A DNA stretch of 64,000 bases from Streptomyces brasiliensis (GCF_014647875.1 NZ_BMQA01000028.1:44452-108451), one strand, 5' to 3'. Positions 26,794 to 35,685 are shown, counted from the first letter of the stretch. Numbers and translations are program-made. The notes: a model not told the origin generated them from the sequence alone.

Positions 26794-27792
26794 TCAGCCT
26801 GCCGCGAGGAGTTCCAGCGTGTCCACCACCCGGTTCGAGAAGCCCCACTCGTTGTCGTACCAGGCGACAACCTTGATGTGGCGGCCGTCCACACGGGTGA
26901 GGGCCGAGTCGAAGATCGAGGAGGACGGGTTGCCCGTGATGTCGGAGGACACCAGCGGGTCCTCCGAGTATTCGAGGATGCCCGCCAGTCGGCCTTCCGC
27001 TGCCGTGCGGTACGCCGCCAGCACCTCGTCGCGCGTCACGTCGCGGGCCACCGTCGTGTTGAGTTCGACGATCGAGCCCACCGGGACCGGTACGCGGATC
27101 GAGTCGCCGGACAGTCTGCCGTCGAGGTTCGGCAGCACGCGGCCGATCGCCTTCGCGGCGCCCGTCGTGGTGGGCACGATGTTGACGCCGGCGGCGCGGG
27201 CGCGGCGCGCGTCGCGGTGCGGGCCGTCCTGGAGATTCTGTTCCTGCGTATAGGCGTGCACCGTCGTCATGAAGCCGTGTTCTATGCCCGCGAGTTCGTC
27301 CAGGACCGCGGCCAGAGGCGCCAACGCGTTCGTCGTGCACGAGGCGTTGGAGATGACGGTGTGCTCGGCCGGGTCGTACGTGTGCGTGTTGACGCCGAAC
27401 GCCAGCGTGACGTCGGCCCCTTCCGACGGTGCGCTGACCAGTACCTTCCTCGCGCCCGCAGCAAGGTGGGCGCGGGCCGCCTTCGCCGACGTGAAACGGC
27501 CGGTCGCCTCCAGCACCACGTCCACGCCGAGTTCGGCCCACGGCAGCTTCGCCGGTTCGCGTTCAGCGAGCACCGTGATGCGGCGGCCGTCGACGACCAG
27601 GGCGTCCCCGTCGACGGTCACCGGACGGCCCAGCCGGCCGGCCGTCGAGTCGAAGGCCAGGAGCCGGGCGAGGGTGGCGGGTTCCGTCAGGTCGTTGACC
27701 GCGACGACGTCCAGGTCGCTGTCGCGTTCCAGCAGTGCGCGCAGCACATTGCGTCCGATGCGGCCGAATCCGTTGATCGCTATGCGCGTCAT
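26794..27792 (-). CDS. gap: Glyceraldehyde-3-phosphate dehydrogenase
   Basis: 332 residues, type I. Rossmann start RIAINGFGRIGRNVLRALL, catalytic Cys in SNASCTTNALAPL, catalytic His in MTTVHAYTQEQ, C terminus WYDNEWGFSNRVVDTL. Start is the ATG at 27792; upstream in-frame codons give non-conserved sequence. Streptomyces carries several gap copies; this one lies alone beside a GlxA-type regulator. Confidence 0.95.
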   Translation of the reverse strand: MTRIAINGFGRIGRNVLRALLERDSDLDVVAVNDLTEPATLARLLAFDSTAGRLGRPVTVDGDALVVDGRRITVLAEREPAKLPWAELGVDVVLEATGRFTSAKAARAHLAAGARKVLVSAPSEGADVTLAFGVNTHTYDPAEHTVISNASCTTNALAPLAAVLDELAGIEHGFMTTVHAYTQEQNLQDGPHRDARRARAAGVNIVPTTTGAAKAIGRVLPNLDGRLSGDSIRVPVPVGSIVELNTTVARDVTRDEVLAAYRTAAEGRLAGILEYSEDPLVSSDITGNPSSSIFDSALTRVDGRHIKVVAWYDNEWGFSNRVVDTLELLAAG

Positions 27793-27917
27793 GAATCGTG
27801 TCCCCGGGTCGAGTGAGTGGTGTTTCCGCGAGATGTCATCAGCGTCCTGCGCGGCCTCCTTCCGTGACAGCGGCGTGATCGCCACGGTTCACAAGGATCT
27901 CGCCACACCGCCGTGCG

Positions 27918-28868
27918 CTACTCGCCCTGCGCGAAGGTGCGTCGGTACAGGCTCGGCGTCGTGCCGAGGATGCGCTGGAAGTGCAGTCGCAGGTTCGCGC
28001 CGGTGCCCAGGCCGGCGTCCGCCGCGATCTGCTCCACGCTGCGCTCCGAGCGTTCGAGCAGTTCGCGGGCCAGGTCGACTCGGGCTCGCATGACCCACTG
28101 CATCGGCGTGTAGCCCGTGTCCTCGACGAAGCGTCTCGAGAAGGTGCGGGGTGACACCGCCGCGTGCCGGGCCAGCGCCTCGAGGGTCAGGGAGGTGCCC
28201 AGCCGGTGCAGTGCCCACTCGCGGGTGGCGGCGAAGCGCTCGCCCAGCGGCTCGGGCACGCTGCGTGGCACGTACTGAGCCTGGCCGCCGCTGCGGTACG
28301 GGGCCGCGACCAGGCGCCGGGCCGCGTGGTTCGACGCGGCCACCCCCAGGTCCGCGCGCAGGATGTGCAGACACAGGTCGATACCCGAGGCGGCGCCGGC
28401 CGAGGTCAGCACGCTGCCCTCGTCGACGAACAGGACGTTCTCGTCGACCTGCACGAGCGGATGCTTCGCGGCGAGCGCCCGCGTGTAGTGCCAGTGGGTC
28501 GTGGCGCGCCTGCCGTCGAGCAGGCCCGTGGCAGCGAGCGCGAAGGCGCCCGTCGAGATGGCGGCGAGCCGCGTGCCCCGGGCGTGCGCGGCGATCAGCG
28601 CCTCGACCACGGCGGGCGGCGGATCGTCGCGGTCCGGAAAACGGTAGCCGGGGATGAAGACGATGTCGGCGACCTCGAACGCGTCCAGGCCGTGGGCCAC
28701 GTGGTACGACAGGCCGTCTCCGCCGGTCACGAGACCGGGCGCCGCGCCGCACACCCGTACCTCGTACGGCATGCTCGCGCGCGTCGTGAACACCTGCGCC
28801 GGAATGCCCACGTCCAGCGGCTTCGCGCCCTCGAGCACGAGAACAGCGACTCGACGCAAGCGGCTCAC
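27918..28868 (-). CDS. GlxA-type AraC family regulator
   Basis: 316 residues. The N-terminal DJ-1/PfpI-like domain (about 5-180) has the nucleophile-elbow position as AAISTGAFALAATGLL with Ser-Thr instead of Cys, so it is a sensor rather than an enzyme. The C-terminal AraC double helix-turn-helix reads TLEALARHAAVSPRTFSRRF and VEQIAADAGLGTGANLRLHF. Same strand as gap and upstream of it with a 125-base gap, so it might regulate gap or itself. Ligand unknown. Confidence 0.9.
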   Translation of the reverse strand: MSRLRRVAVLVLEGAKPLDVGIPAQVFTTRASMPYEVRVCGAAPGLVTGGDGLSYHVAHGLDAFEVADIVFIPGYRFPDRDDPPPAVVEALIAAHARGTRLAAISTGAFALAATGLLDGRRATTHWHYTRALAAKHPLVQVDENVLFVDEGSVLTSAGAASGIDLCLHILRADLGVAASNHAARRLVAAPYRSGGQAQYVPRSVPEPLGERFAATREWALHRLGTSLTLEALARHAAVSPRTFSRRFVEDTGYTPMQWVMRARVDLARELLERSERSVEQIAADAGLGTGANLRLHFQRILGTTPSLYRRTFAQGE

Positions 28869-28910
28869 GGGGAACAGGGTACGAGGTGAGGAAGGTCCGG
28901 GGCGGGTCTG

Positions 28911-29366
28911 TCAGCGCACCTGGGTCGGGGGCACCGACGGTTCGCCGGTCGGGCGTGCCGAACTGCTCGGCAGGGTAGGGACGTCGCTCGTGCGGGGGGT
29001 CTCCGTCCGAGGGTTCGCGGTCCGGGAGTCCTCCGTCGGCGTCGACGGGGCCGGGGACGGCACGTGCGCGGGAGGTCGGCTCGGCGTCGCTGCCGGGAGC
29101 GGTGGTGCCAGCGGGACCGTCGTGGAGGTGGAGGGCGCAGGCGATCCCGGGGTCGTCAGGTGCAGGGGGAGCGCGATGACCAGCGCCGTTGCGCAGGTTG
29201 CCGCCGCTCCCGCGGCCGCGCGCAACGCCCGGCGGCGTTTCGCCGTGCGGCGGATCCTGTCGTAGCTGCCGGGGGGCGGGGGCAGGAGCTCGGCCGTGGG
29301 CGGGCCGAGGAGCGTCAGGGGGTCGTCGGTCGTGAACTCCGGGTCGTCGTCAAAGCGTGTGGTCAA
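28911..29366 (-). CDS. Putative anti-sigma-like membrane protein after ECF gene
   Basis: 151 residues: acidic N terminus (about 1-40), one membrane helix (about 48-68) and a Pro/Ser/Thr-rich extracytoplasmic tail. It overlaps the ECF sigma gene by 17 bases. Topology and position fit an anti-sigma factor, but no zinc anti-sigma motif is present, so the role is inferred from context. Confidence 0.6.
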   Translation of the reverse strand: MTTRFDDDPEFTTDDPLTLLGPPTAELLPPPPGSYDRIRRTAKRRRALRAAAGAAATCATALVIALPLHLTTPGSPAPSTSTTVPLAPPLPAATPSRPPAHVPSPAPSTPTEDSRTANPRTETPRTSDVPTLPSSSARPTGEPSVPPTQVR

Positions 29367-29847
29367 GGCTTCTCCTCAGGTGGACGCGGAGCAGTTCGCG
29401 GGCCGCGTGCAGGTCGGCCTTGACGGTTCCTTCCTTGCGTCCGGTCAGCACGGACACCTCCCGGATCGGCATGTCAGCGTAGTAATGGAGCAGGATCGGG
29501 ATACGAAGCCGGTCCGGCAGCGACTGGACCAGGAGGCGTACGGACGGGTCCGCCTGTTCGGGGTGCGGGCGGACCGCGGCCTCCGTGGTCGCCCGGCGCA
29601 TCGCCCTGCGTTCGCGTTCCAGCTTGCGCCAGTGGTCGCGGACGAGGTTGGCCGCGGTGACGTAGAGGAAGCCGCGTGGTTCCTCCACCGCCGTCCAGCG
29701 TGCCCACAGCCTCGTGAACGCCTCCGAGGCGATCTCGTGCGCCGTCTCGTCGTCGTCGACGAGACGGCGGCACCAGCCGGCGAGGCGCGGGTAGAGGGCG
29801 GCGAACAGTTCGGACGCCGCCCTCTCGCGGGCGCGGGACCGTTTCAA
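29350..29847 (-). CDS. ECF sigma factor
   Basis: 165 residues. Region 2 reads ELFAALYPRLAGWCRRL and EIASEAFTRLWARW; region 4 reads LPDRLRIPILLHYYADMPIR then GTVKADLHAARELL. It overlaps the sortase gene upstream by four bases and the putative anti-sigma gene downstream, so all four genes of this group appear co-transcribed. Confidence 0.88.
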   Translation of the reverse strand: MKRSRARERAASELFAALYPRLAGWCRRLVDDDETAHEIASEAFTRLWARWTAVEEPRGFLYVTAANLVRDHWRKLERERRAMRRATTEAAVRPHPEQADPSVRLLVQSLPDRLRIPILLHYYADMPIREVSVLTGRKEGTVKADLHAARELLRVHLRRSLDHTL

Positions 29848-30488
29848 CGCTCTCCAGGGTCGTGGGACTTCGGGACATCACCGTCGCGCAGTACGGCGAA
29901 CACGATCACGTTGTATGGGTAACCGTCGCCTGTACGCGGGCCGCCGCACGTGATCAGGCGCAGCTCGGGACGGTTCACGTCTCCGTACACGTCGTCCGCC
30001 GGGAAGTCGGCCTTGGCCACCGTCCGTACGGCGGTGACCGTGAACACCGGCGTCGTGCCGTTCTCCAGGCGCGCCTCGATCCGGTCGCCGCGGCGCAGGT
30101 CCGCGAGCCGGCGGAAGACGCCGTCCCCGAACTCGCCGACCGTGACATGGCCGAGGACGACCGACGGGCCCACCTGGCCCGGTGTCGGCGAGTGCTGGTA
30201 CCAGCCCGCGCGGTCGTGGGCCGTGACCGGCGGCACCTGCACCGTGCCGTCGGGCGCGAGCCCGAGCCGGATCAGCGGGGTGTCGACCCCGATGGCCGGG
30301 ATGCGCAGGCCGACGGGGACCGAACGGCCGGTCGCATGCGGTGTCCTGGCGGAGGCAGGCGGGGGTGGGGGCGTGTCGTCGGCGCGCACGGCAGCCGTGG
30401 CCGGATGGTCGCCGCCACCTCCGCAGCCCGCCAGCAGCAGCGCCGACGCCGCCGTGGCGAACGCGCGCCTGGAGAGCGGCGAGGTCAT
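29844..30488 (-). CDS. Class F-type sortase, predicted lipoprotein
   Basis: 214 residues. Signal peptide with SRRAF and lipobox LLAGC (Cys22). The sortase beta-barrel has catalytic His114 in VLGHVTVGEF and Cys181 in LRLITCGG. The usual Arg of the YRxNVVV strand is replaced (GYPYNVIVFA), Arg185 being the nearest substitute. It should act on the cell-wall substrate encoded directly upstream, whose stop overlaps its ATG. Confidence 0.85.
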   Translation of the reverse strand: MTSPLSRRAFATAASALLLAGCGGGGDHPATAAVRADDTPPPPPASARTPHATGRSVPVGLRIPAIGVDTPLIRLGLAPDGTVQVPPVTAHDRAGWYQHSPTPGQVGPSVVLGHVTVGEFGDGVFRRLADLRRGDRIEARLENGTTPVFTVTAVRTVAKADFPADDVYGDVNRPELRLITCGGPRTGDGYPYNVIVFAVLRDGDVPKSHDPGER

Positions 30489-30847
30489 GCGCCGGTCGCC
30501 CGCCGGCGCCGTACGACGAAGACGGTCCCGCCGGCCACGGCCAGCAGCGCGGCGGCTCCCCCTCCGATGAGCCCACCGGTCGGGCCGGAGTCCGTGGACC
30601 GAGCGATCACCCCGGTATCAGGGGCGCCGCTCGGGACGACGGAGACCTGGCCACGGCCCGGTGCACGGGTGGGGGCGGCGCTGGGCGCGCGGGTCGGCTC
30701 GGCGGTGGGCACGGGGCTCGGGGTCGCGCTCGCCCGGGTCGGGGCGGCGGTGGGGGCCGGGGTCGACCCGTCGGCGAACGCGGGCACGGTGCTCGCCAGG
30801 ACGGCGGTGCACGCGAGTGCCGCCGCGCTCAGGGCAGTTCGGCGCAT
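30485..30847 (-). CDS. LPXTG-like surface protein, sortase substrate
   Basis: 120 residues. Sec signal peptide ending AFADG, a Pro/Thr/Ala-repeat stalk with TRAPSAAPTRAP, sorting-like motif APDTG at 75-79, a hydrophobic helix (92-112) and a final RRRR. Four-base overlap with the sortase gene makes the enzyme-substrate link strong. The motif departs from canonical LPXTG and lies farther from the helix than usual. Confidence 0.75.
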   Translation of the reverse strand: MRRTALSAAALACTAVLASTVPAFADGSTPAPTAAPTRASATPSPVPTAEPTRAPSAAPTRAPGRGQVSVVPSGAPDTGVIARSTDSGPTGGLIGGGAAALLAVAGGTVFVVRRRRATGA

Positions 30848-30965
30848 CGAATCGCTCTCTTTCGTCGGCCCACGGGGTCTGGGCTGCGGTGGGGATCGAG
30901 CGGAGAGACGAGGGCCGGACGAGGCGGGTTGCAAAGAGATGGCAAAGCCGGTTCGGTCGATAGGC

Positions 30966-30981
30966 TTGAAGAGTTCTTCAA
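30966..30981. promoter_or_regulatory. ArsR-type palindrome upstream of the first ArsR gene
   Basis: TTGAAGAGTTCTTCAA: seven-base arms around GT, 55 bases before the start. AT-rich in a GC-rich background and resembling known ArsR boxes. Confidence 0.65.
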
Positions 30982-31035
30982 TTCACTAGGTGCCATGAGA
31001 CTTCGGGTGGTCGGCGTGGGTGAGGAGTGATCCGG

Positions 31036-31374
31036 GTGCAGGTGCCGCTGTACGAGGCGAAGGCGGAGTTCTTCCGGATGCTGGGGCATCCGGTGCGCAT
31101 CAGGGTGCTGGAGCTGTTGCAGGACGGGCCGAAACCGGTGCGGGAGCTGCTCGCGTCGATCGAGGTCGAGCCGTCGAACCTCTCACAGCAGCTGGCGGTA
31201 CTGCGCCGCTCAGGCATCGTGACCGCGACCCGCACGGGGTCGACGGTGGTGTACGAGCTGGCCGGCGGGGACGTCGCCGAACTGCTCGCCGCCGCACGCC
31301 GCATCCTGGCCGTCCTGCTGTCGGGCCGGCAGGACCTGCTGGACGAACTGCGCGACGCGGAGAGCGCGCGATGA
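31036..31374 (+). CDS. ArsR family regulator, paralogue 1
   Basis: 112 residues. Winged helix: EAKAEFFRMLGHPVRIRVLE, DNA-recognition helix VEPSNLSQQLAVLRRSGIV, wing RTGSTVVYEL. No ELCVC-type metal site. Start GTG at 31036 follows GAGGAG by eight bases (an in-frame GTG lies at 31027). Its stop overlaps the next ATG (ATGA). About 85 percent alike by eye to the ArsR at 35296. Confidence 0.9.
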   Translation: MQVPLYEAKAEFFRMLGHPVRIRVLELLQDGPKPVRELLASIEVEPSNLSQQLAVLRRSGIVTATRTGSTVVYELAGGDVAELLAAARRILAVLLSGRQDLLDELRDAESAR

Positions 31375-31847
31375 GCGGTGGGCGGGGCGGCTTCCGGCTG
31401 CCGTGGCGGAAGGGGAGACCCGCGGCGGCCGTCGAACACGTCCTGCCACCGGTCCGCCGTCACGTCACCTCGGTGGAGGCGGGCCAGTACGCGGTACGGC
31501 GGGCCAGGGAGGCGGTGGCCGGGGCCCTGCCCGCGGCGGGGGTCGCAGCGGACTCGGCCTTCGCGGACGCGGTGCTGCTGGTGGTCAGTGAGCTGGTCAC
31601 CAACGTGCTGCGGCACGCCCCGCGTTCGCCGGTGATCGACGTCGGGGTCACCGTGGCGGCGGGGCAGCTGGTCGTCGGCGTCGCGGACGCGGAGCCCCGG
31701 CTGCCGGATCTCAGCGAGGCCGGGATGGGGGCGGGGCTGCGACTGGTGACCGAGCTGGCGACGCAGTACGGCGGTGAAGTGGGCGTCGAGCCCTCCGTAG
31801 ATCACGACGGCAAGGTCGTCCTCGTACGGTTCGCAGTGCCGTCGTGA
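31371..31847 (+). CDS. RsbW-like ATP-binding regulatory protein
   Basis: 158 residues. Histidine-kinase-like ATPase of the anti-sigma type: N-box VVSELVTNVLRHAPRS and G-box MGAGLRLVTELATQYGG. A basic N-terminal extension of about 35 residues precedes the domain. Such proteins in Streptomyces bind sigma factors or act in partner switching. Translationally coupled to the ArsR gene. Confidence 0.82.
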   Translation: MSGGRGGFRLPWRKGRPAAAVEHVLPPVRRHVTSVEAGQYAVRRAREAVAGALPAAGVAADSAFADAVLLVVSELVTNVLRHAPRSPVIDVGVTVAAGQLVVGVADAEPRLPDLSEAGMGAGLRLVTELATQYGGEVGVEPSVDHDGKVVLVRFAVPS

Positions 31848-31981
31848 GACGTGCGGGTCCGTGCGGCACAAAGGGCCGACCGGCCCTGGAATGGGTCCCA
31901 GCGACCCTACTTGGTGCTTTCCCCGGCCGGAGAAGATCAGGCGTTCCGGTGCGCGGACCTGGCACGAAAGGACTGAGTCGA

Positions 31982-32470
31982 GTGATCGCTGTTGTGGGAC
32001 ACCCCGATCTCACAGCGCCCACGCTGGCCCTGCTGGAGGAGGAGCTGCGGCGGCGGCTGGCCTCGCTCGCACGCGCCGGCCGGGCCGGGCTGGTGCGGGC
32101 CGGACAGGGGCTGCCGGTCGTCGTCGGGCGGGCGGCGCGCGCCGCGGGTCTGGCGCTGGTGACCGTGCTGCCCGCGCGAGGCGGCGTGCCCGAGGTGCTG
32201 ACCGCGCAGGACCGCAGGGCGGCCGGGGAACTGCTGCTGCTCTCGGACCAGGTACGGCTGCTGGAGTACGACCCCACCGACCGGGACGCCTGCGTCGGCG
32301 CCGACGAGAGCCTGCTGCGCTCGTGCGCCCGGCTGCTGGCGGTGTGGGACGGTTCCCCCTCCAGCGGCCGCGACGCCACCGCTCACCTGGTCGCCTTCGC
32401 CCGCAGCAGCGGCGTGGACGTCGAGATCCTGTGGCCGGCAGGGGCGGGGCGTACAGCACCGGCGGTGTAG
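31982..32470 (+). CDS. SLOG/TIR-like nucleotide-binding protein
   Basis: 162 residues from the GTG at 31982 (AAAGGA upstream). The start VIAVVGHPDLTAPTLALLEE and LVTVLPARGGVPEVL pattern resembles the Rossmann-like SLOG fold of DprA/YpsA proteins, which bind nucleotides. Ends RSSGVDVEILWPAG. Upstream frame to 31844 has no ribosome site. Function unknown. Confidence 0.6.
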   Translation: MIAVVGHPDLTAPTLALLEEELRRRLASLARAGRAGLVRAGQGLPVVVGRAARAAGLALVTVLPARGGVPEVLTAQDRRAAGELLLLSDQVRLLEYDPTDRDACVGADESLLRSCARLLAVWDGSPSSGRDATAHLVAFARSSGVDVEILWPAGAGRTAPAV

Positions 32471-32501
32471 CCGCCGGCTGCCGAGCCGGAGCTCGCCGCC
32501 G

Positions 32502-32852
32502 CTACGACGGCGGTTTCCGCTCCCCCTGTACGGCCTGGAGATCGGCCAGCAGCTCGGCCTGTCCGGCCAGCACGCCGGACAGGATCGTCCGCGCCACCCG
32601 CAGCAGCTCGGCGACGTGCGGGCTGGTCAGCGAGTAGTAGACGTTCGAGCCTTCCTTGCGGGTCTTGACGAGGTTGGCCCGGCGCAGCACGGCCAGTTGC
32701 TGGGAGAGGTGAGCGGGCTCGATGCCCACCTCGGGCAGCATCTCGGCGACGGCGTGCTCGCGCTCGCTCAGCAGCTCCAGGACGCGGATGCGGGCCGGGT
32801 GACCGAGGGTTTTGAAGAACTCCGCCTTCAGCTGGTACAGCGGCGTGCTCAC
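32502..32852 (-). CDS. ArsR family regulator, paralogue 2 (divergent)
   Basis: 116 residues. STPLYQLKAEFFKTLGHPAR, recognition helix IEPAHLSQQLAVLRRANLV, wing RKEGSNVYYSL. Start is the GTG at 32852 after GGAAGGGGACG; the frame upstream to 32978 looks non-coding. Clearly related to the two neighbouring ArsR proteins but the most divergent. Convergent with the SLOG-like gene. Confidence 0.88.
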   Translation of the reverse strand: MSTPLYQLKAEFFKTLGHPARIRVLELLSEREHAVAEMLPEVGIEPAHLSQQLAVLRRANLVKTRKEGSNVYYSLTSPHVAELLRVARTILSGVLAGQAELLADLQAVQGERKPPS

Positions 32853-33012
32853 CGTGCCGTCCCCTTCCCGGCACAACAGCACGACCCCACCGGCCGGACC
32901 TCGGCGCATCGCGTCCACCCACTCGTCAAGAACATGTGCCCATCCTCGCGTGCGGGGGCGGCGGGGCCGAACCCGCACCCGGAGATCCGGCCTGCCCCTG
33001 GTCTGCCACGGG

Positions 33013-33438
33013 TCAGAGGGGGAGCGTGATCCAGATGCTCTTGCCGTTGCCGTCGGCGTCCGCGCGGACGACCGCGGTGCCGCCGAGGCCCAGGACCAGC
33101 TCCATCACGGTGCCGAGGCCGCCGGCGCCGGTGCCGGTGACCGCGCCGAACAGGGGCGGCTGGTAGGGGTGGCGGTCGTGGACGGCGAAGGCGAGGCAGT
33201 CGCGGCTCGCCGCGTAGATCACGGTGACCTGCGGGGAGAGGGCGGCGGCGTGCCGGACGCTGTTGGTCACCAGCTCGCTCAGGATCAGCAGCGCCGGGTC
33301 CACGCTCGGGTGCCGCAGTCCGATCCCCCACTCCAGCAGCGCCATTTCGGCGGTCTCGCGGGCGGTGCGGACGGCGGCGGGTTCGGTGGGCAGGGTGAGC
33401 ACGTGCCGGTAGGGCAGCGTCTCCAGCCGGGCGGGCAT
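33013..33438 (-). CDS. RsbW-like ATP-binding regulatory protein
   Basis: 141 residues. N-box LLILSELVTNSVRHAAALS, G-box GAGGLGTVMELVLGLGG, C terminus GKSIWITLPL. Its ATG shares one base with the stop of the 46-residue ORF upstream (TGATG). Last gene of the ArsR-SulP operon. Confidence 0.85.
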   Translation of the reverse strand: MPARLETLPYRHVLTLPTEPAAVRTARETAEMALLEWGIGLRHPSVDPALLILSELVTNSVRHAAALSPQVTVIYAASRDCLAFAVHDRHPYQPPLFGAVTGTGAGGLGTVMELVLGLGGTAVVRADADGNGKSIWITLPL

Positions 33439-33578
33439 CACGCCGCCGGCCCGGCGAGCCGGAAGCCGGTCACCGTCTCGCGGCGGATGCGCAGCACCGC
33501 GTCGTGCGGGCCGTGGATCCAGCGGCAATGGGGGAGGGCCACCTCGTCCCGGTCGCCGATCACCTCGACAGGGCTCAT
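33438..33578 (-). CDS. Conserved-looking 46-residue protein in SulP operon
   Basis: MSPVEVIGDRDEVALPHCRW start; ATG overlaps the SulP stop (ATGA) and its TGA overlaps the next ATG. Tight coupling on both sides argues it is real. Contains an RIRRETVTGFRLAG segment; function unknown. Confidence 0.65.
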   Translation of the reverse strand: MSPVEVIGDRDEVALPHCRWIHGPHDAVLRIRRETVTGFRLAGPAA

Positions 33579-35299
33579 CGGACGGGTTCCTCACGGGGTG
33601 TCGCGGTCTGCTGCGCGGGGATGGCGGGCAGGACTCCGGAGTGCTCCAGGAAGTCCCGGGCGCCCCGGATCGCCTCGGGCGTGGTGGCGTACTCGCGGCC
33701 GTCGTGGCACAGCAGGTCCAGCGCGCCGACGGAGTCGAGGACCCGGCGCTGGCCGGGCCGTATCCCGGAGGCGAGGACGAGGATGCCGCGCCGCCGCAGT
33801 TTCTCCACCGCGTCCTTGAGGACCAGGGCGCCGGTGGCGTCCATGGTCGACACCCGCGACATGCGCAGGACGACGACCCGGACGTCGGCGACGTCGGTCA
33901 GCTCGAGCAGGAAGCGGTGCGCGGCGGCGAAGAACAGCGGGCCGTCGATGCGGTACGCCACGATGTGCTCGGCGAGCAGGGCGTGTTCCTCGGCGCTGTG
34001 GTCGCCGCGGTCGAGCGGGACCTGGTCGAGGCGGGCCTGCTTGGCGACGGCTCGCAGGGCGAGGGCGCCGGCCACGGCCAGGCCGATGACGACCGCGTAG
34101 ACGAGGTCGAGGGCGAGGGTGGCGGCGGCGGTCAGCACGAGGATCAGGGCGTCGGAGCGAGTGGCCTTGGCCATCGCCCGCAGCGAGCCGACCTCGACCA
34201 TGCGGATCGCGGTGGCCAGCAGCACACCGGCCAGTGCGGCCAGCGGGATCTTCGAGACGAGCGGGGCCGCGGCGAACACGATCACCGCGAGGACCGCCGC
34301 GTGCACCAGGGCGGCGAGGCGGGAGCCGGCGCCGGTGCGAACGTTGACGGCGGTGCGGGCGATGGCGCCGGTGGCGGGCACGCCGCCGAAGAGCGGGGCG
34401 GCGATGTTGGCCAGGCCCTGGCCGAACAACTCCCGGTCCGGATCGTGCCGTCGGCCCACGGTCATGCCGTCGGCGACCGAGGCCGACAGGAGGGACTCCA
34501 GCGCGGCGAGGGCGGCGACCGCGACGGCGGGGGCCAGCAAGGAGCCCAGCGCGCCGGGGTCGAGGAAGGCGAGGGACGGCGCGGGCAGCCCGGCGGGCAG
34601 GTCGCCGATCGGCTTCGCCGCGTCCAGGTGGGCCACCCGTGCCACGACGGTGGCGGCGATCACCGCGACGATGGAGAACGGCACGGTCGGCCGCCAACGG
34701 GCGCCGACCAGCATGACGGCGGCCACCGCGACGGCAAAGCCGACGGCGGTCCAGTTCGGGGACTTGGCGAACTCCTCGACCGCGCGCCAGGTCACCACGA
34801 GCACCCGGTCGCCCTCGGGCTTGGGGACGCCCAGCGCGTTCGGGATCTGCTGGAGTCCGATCACACAGGCGATGCCGAGCGTGAAGCCCTCGACGACGGG
34901 CGCGGGCACGTACTGCATATAGCGTCCGGCCCGCAGCACGGCCAGGGCGACCAGCAGCACGCCGGCCATCAGGCCGACGGTGAGGACGCCGGTCGGGCCG
35001 TACCGGCCGACGATCGGCACGAGCACGACGGTCATGGCGCCGGTCGGGCCGGAGACCTGGAGGTCGGAGCCGCCGAAGACCGCGGCGAGGGCGCCCGCGA
35101 CGACGGCGGTGGCCAGGCCCGCCTCCGCGCCGAGACCGGAGGAGACGCCGAAGCCGAGGGCCAGCGGCAGGGCGACGATGGCGACCGTCAGTCCGGCGAG
35201 CAGGTCCCGCCGGGGGTCACGGCGCACCTGGGCGAGGTCGGTGCGACCGGGCAGCAGTGCGGTGAGCCGGGCGGCGACCCGGCCGGTCTGCGAGGTCAT
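33575..35299 (-). CDS. SulP/SLC26 family anion transporter with STAS domain
   Basis: 574 residues. Transport domain with about 12-14 helices, including LLAGLTVAIVALPLALGFGV, DLQVSGPTGAMTVVL and LFGGVPATGAIARTAVN; C-terminal STAS domain (about 440-560) with RVSTMDATGALVLKD, where the phospho-acceptor region lies. Substrate may be sulfate, bicarbonate or another anion. ATG overlaps the ArsR stop by four bases, so ArsR very probably controls it. Confidence 0.92.
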   Translation of the reverse strand: MTSQTGRVAARLTALLPGRTDLAQVRRDPRRDLLAGLTVAIVALPLALGFGVSSGLGAEAGLATAVVAGALAAVFGGSDLQVSGPTGAMTVVLVPIVGRYGPTGVLTVGLMAGVLLVALAVLRAGRYMQYVPAPVVEGFTLGIACVIGLQQIPNALGVPKPEGDRVLVVTWRAVEEFAKSPNWTAVGFAVAVAAVMLVGARWRPTVPFSIVAVIAATVVARVAHLDAAKPIGDLPAGLPAPSLAFLDPGALGSLLAPAVAVAALAALESLLSASVADGMTVGRRHDPDRELFGQGLANIAAPLFGGVPATGAIARTAVNVRTGAGSRLAALVHAAVLAVIVFAAAPLVSKIPLAALAGVLLATAIRMVEVGSLRAMAKATRSDALILVLTAAATLALDLVYAVVIGLAVAGALALRAVAKQARLDQVPLDRGDHSAEEHALLAEHIVAYRIDGPLFFAAAHRFLLELTDVADVRVVVLRMSRVSTMDATGALVLKDAVEKLRRRGILVLASGIRPGQRRVLDSVGALDLLCHDGREYATTPEAIRGARDFLEHSGVLPAIPAQQTATPREEPVR

Positions 35300-35637
35300 C
35301 GCGCGGCGACCTCGGCTTCCCGCAGCTCGGCGAGGAGTTCGTTACGGCCCGACAGCATCTCGGTGAGGATCCGGCGGGCCGCCTTCATGAGGTCGGCCAC
35401 GTCACCGCCGGACAACTGGTAGACGACCGTCGAGCCCTCGCGGGCGGAGGTGACGATGCCCGAGCGGCGGAGCACCGCCAGCTGCTGGGAGAGGCTGGAG
35501 GGCTCGACCTCGATCGCGGCGAGCAGGTCGCGCACCGGCCTCGGCCCGTCCTGCAGCAGTTCGAGGACCCGTATCCGTACGGGGTGTCCGAGCATCCGGA
35601 AGAACTCGGCCTTGGCCTGGTACAGCGGAACGGACAC
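35296..35637 (-). CDS. ArsR family regulator, paralogue 3
   Basis: 113 residues; SVPLYQAKAEFFRMLGHPVR, recognition helix VEPSSLSQQLAVLRRSGIV, wing REGSTVVYQL. First gene of ArsR-SulP-46aa-ATPase. Nearly the same as the ArsR at 31036, pointing to local duplication. No metal-binding Cys motif. Confidence 0.92.
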   Translation of the reverse strand: MSVPLYQAKAEFFRMLGHPVRIRVLELLQDGPRPVRDLLAAIEVEPSSLSQQLAVLRRSGIVTSAREGSTVVYQLSGGDVADLMKAARRILTEMLSGRNELLAELREAEVAAR

Positions 35638-35685
35638 GAACCCTCGATTCGAGCATCTGCGGAATCAACCGGCACAGCATCTAAC

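Noticed and set aside
32849..33331. Arg-rich ORF on the minus strand upstream of the ArsR gene
   Set aside because: Out-of-frame shadow of the RsbW-like gene and intergenic DNA.
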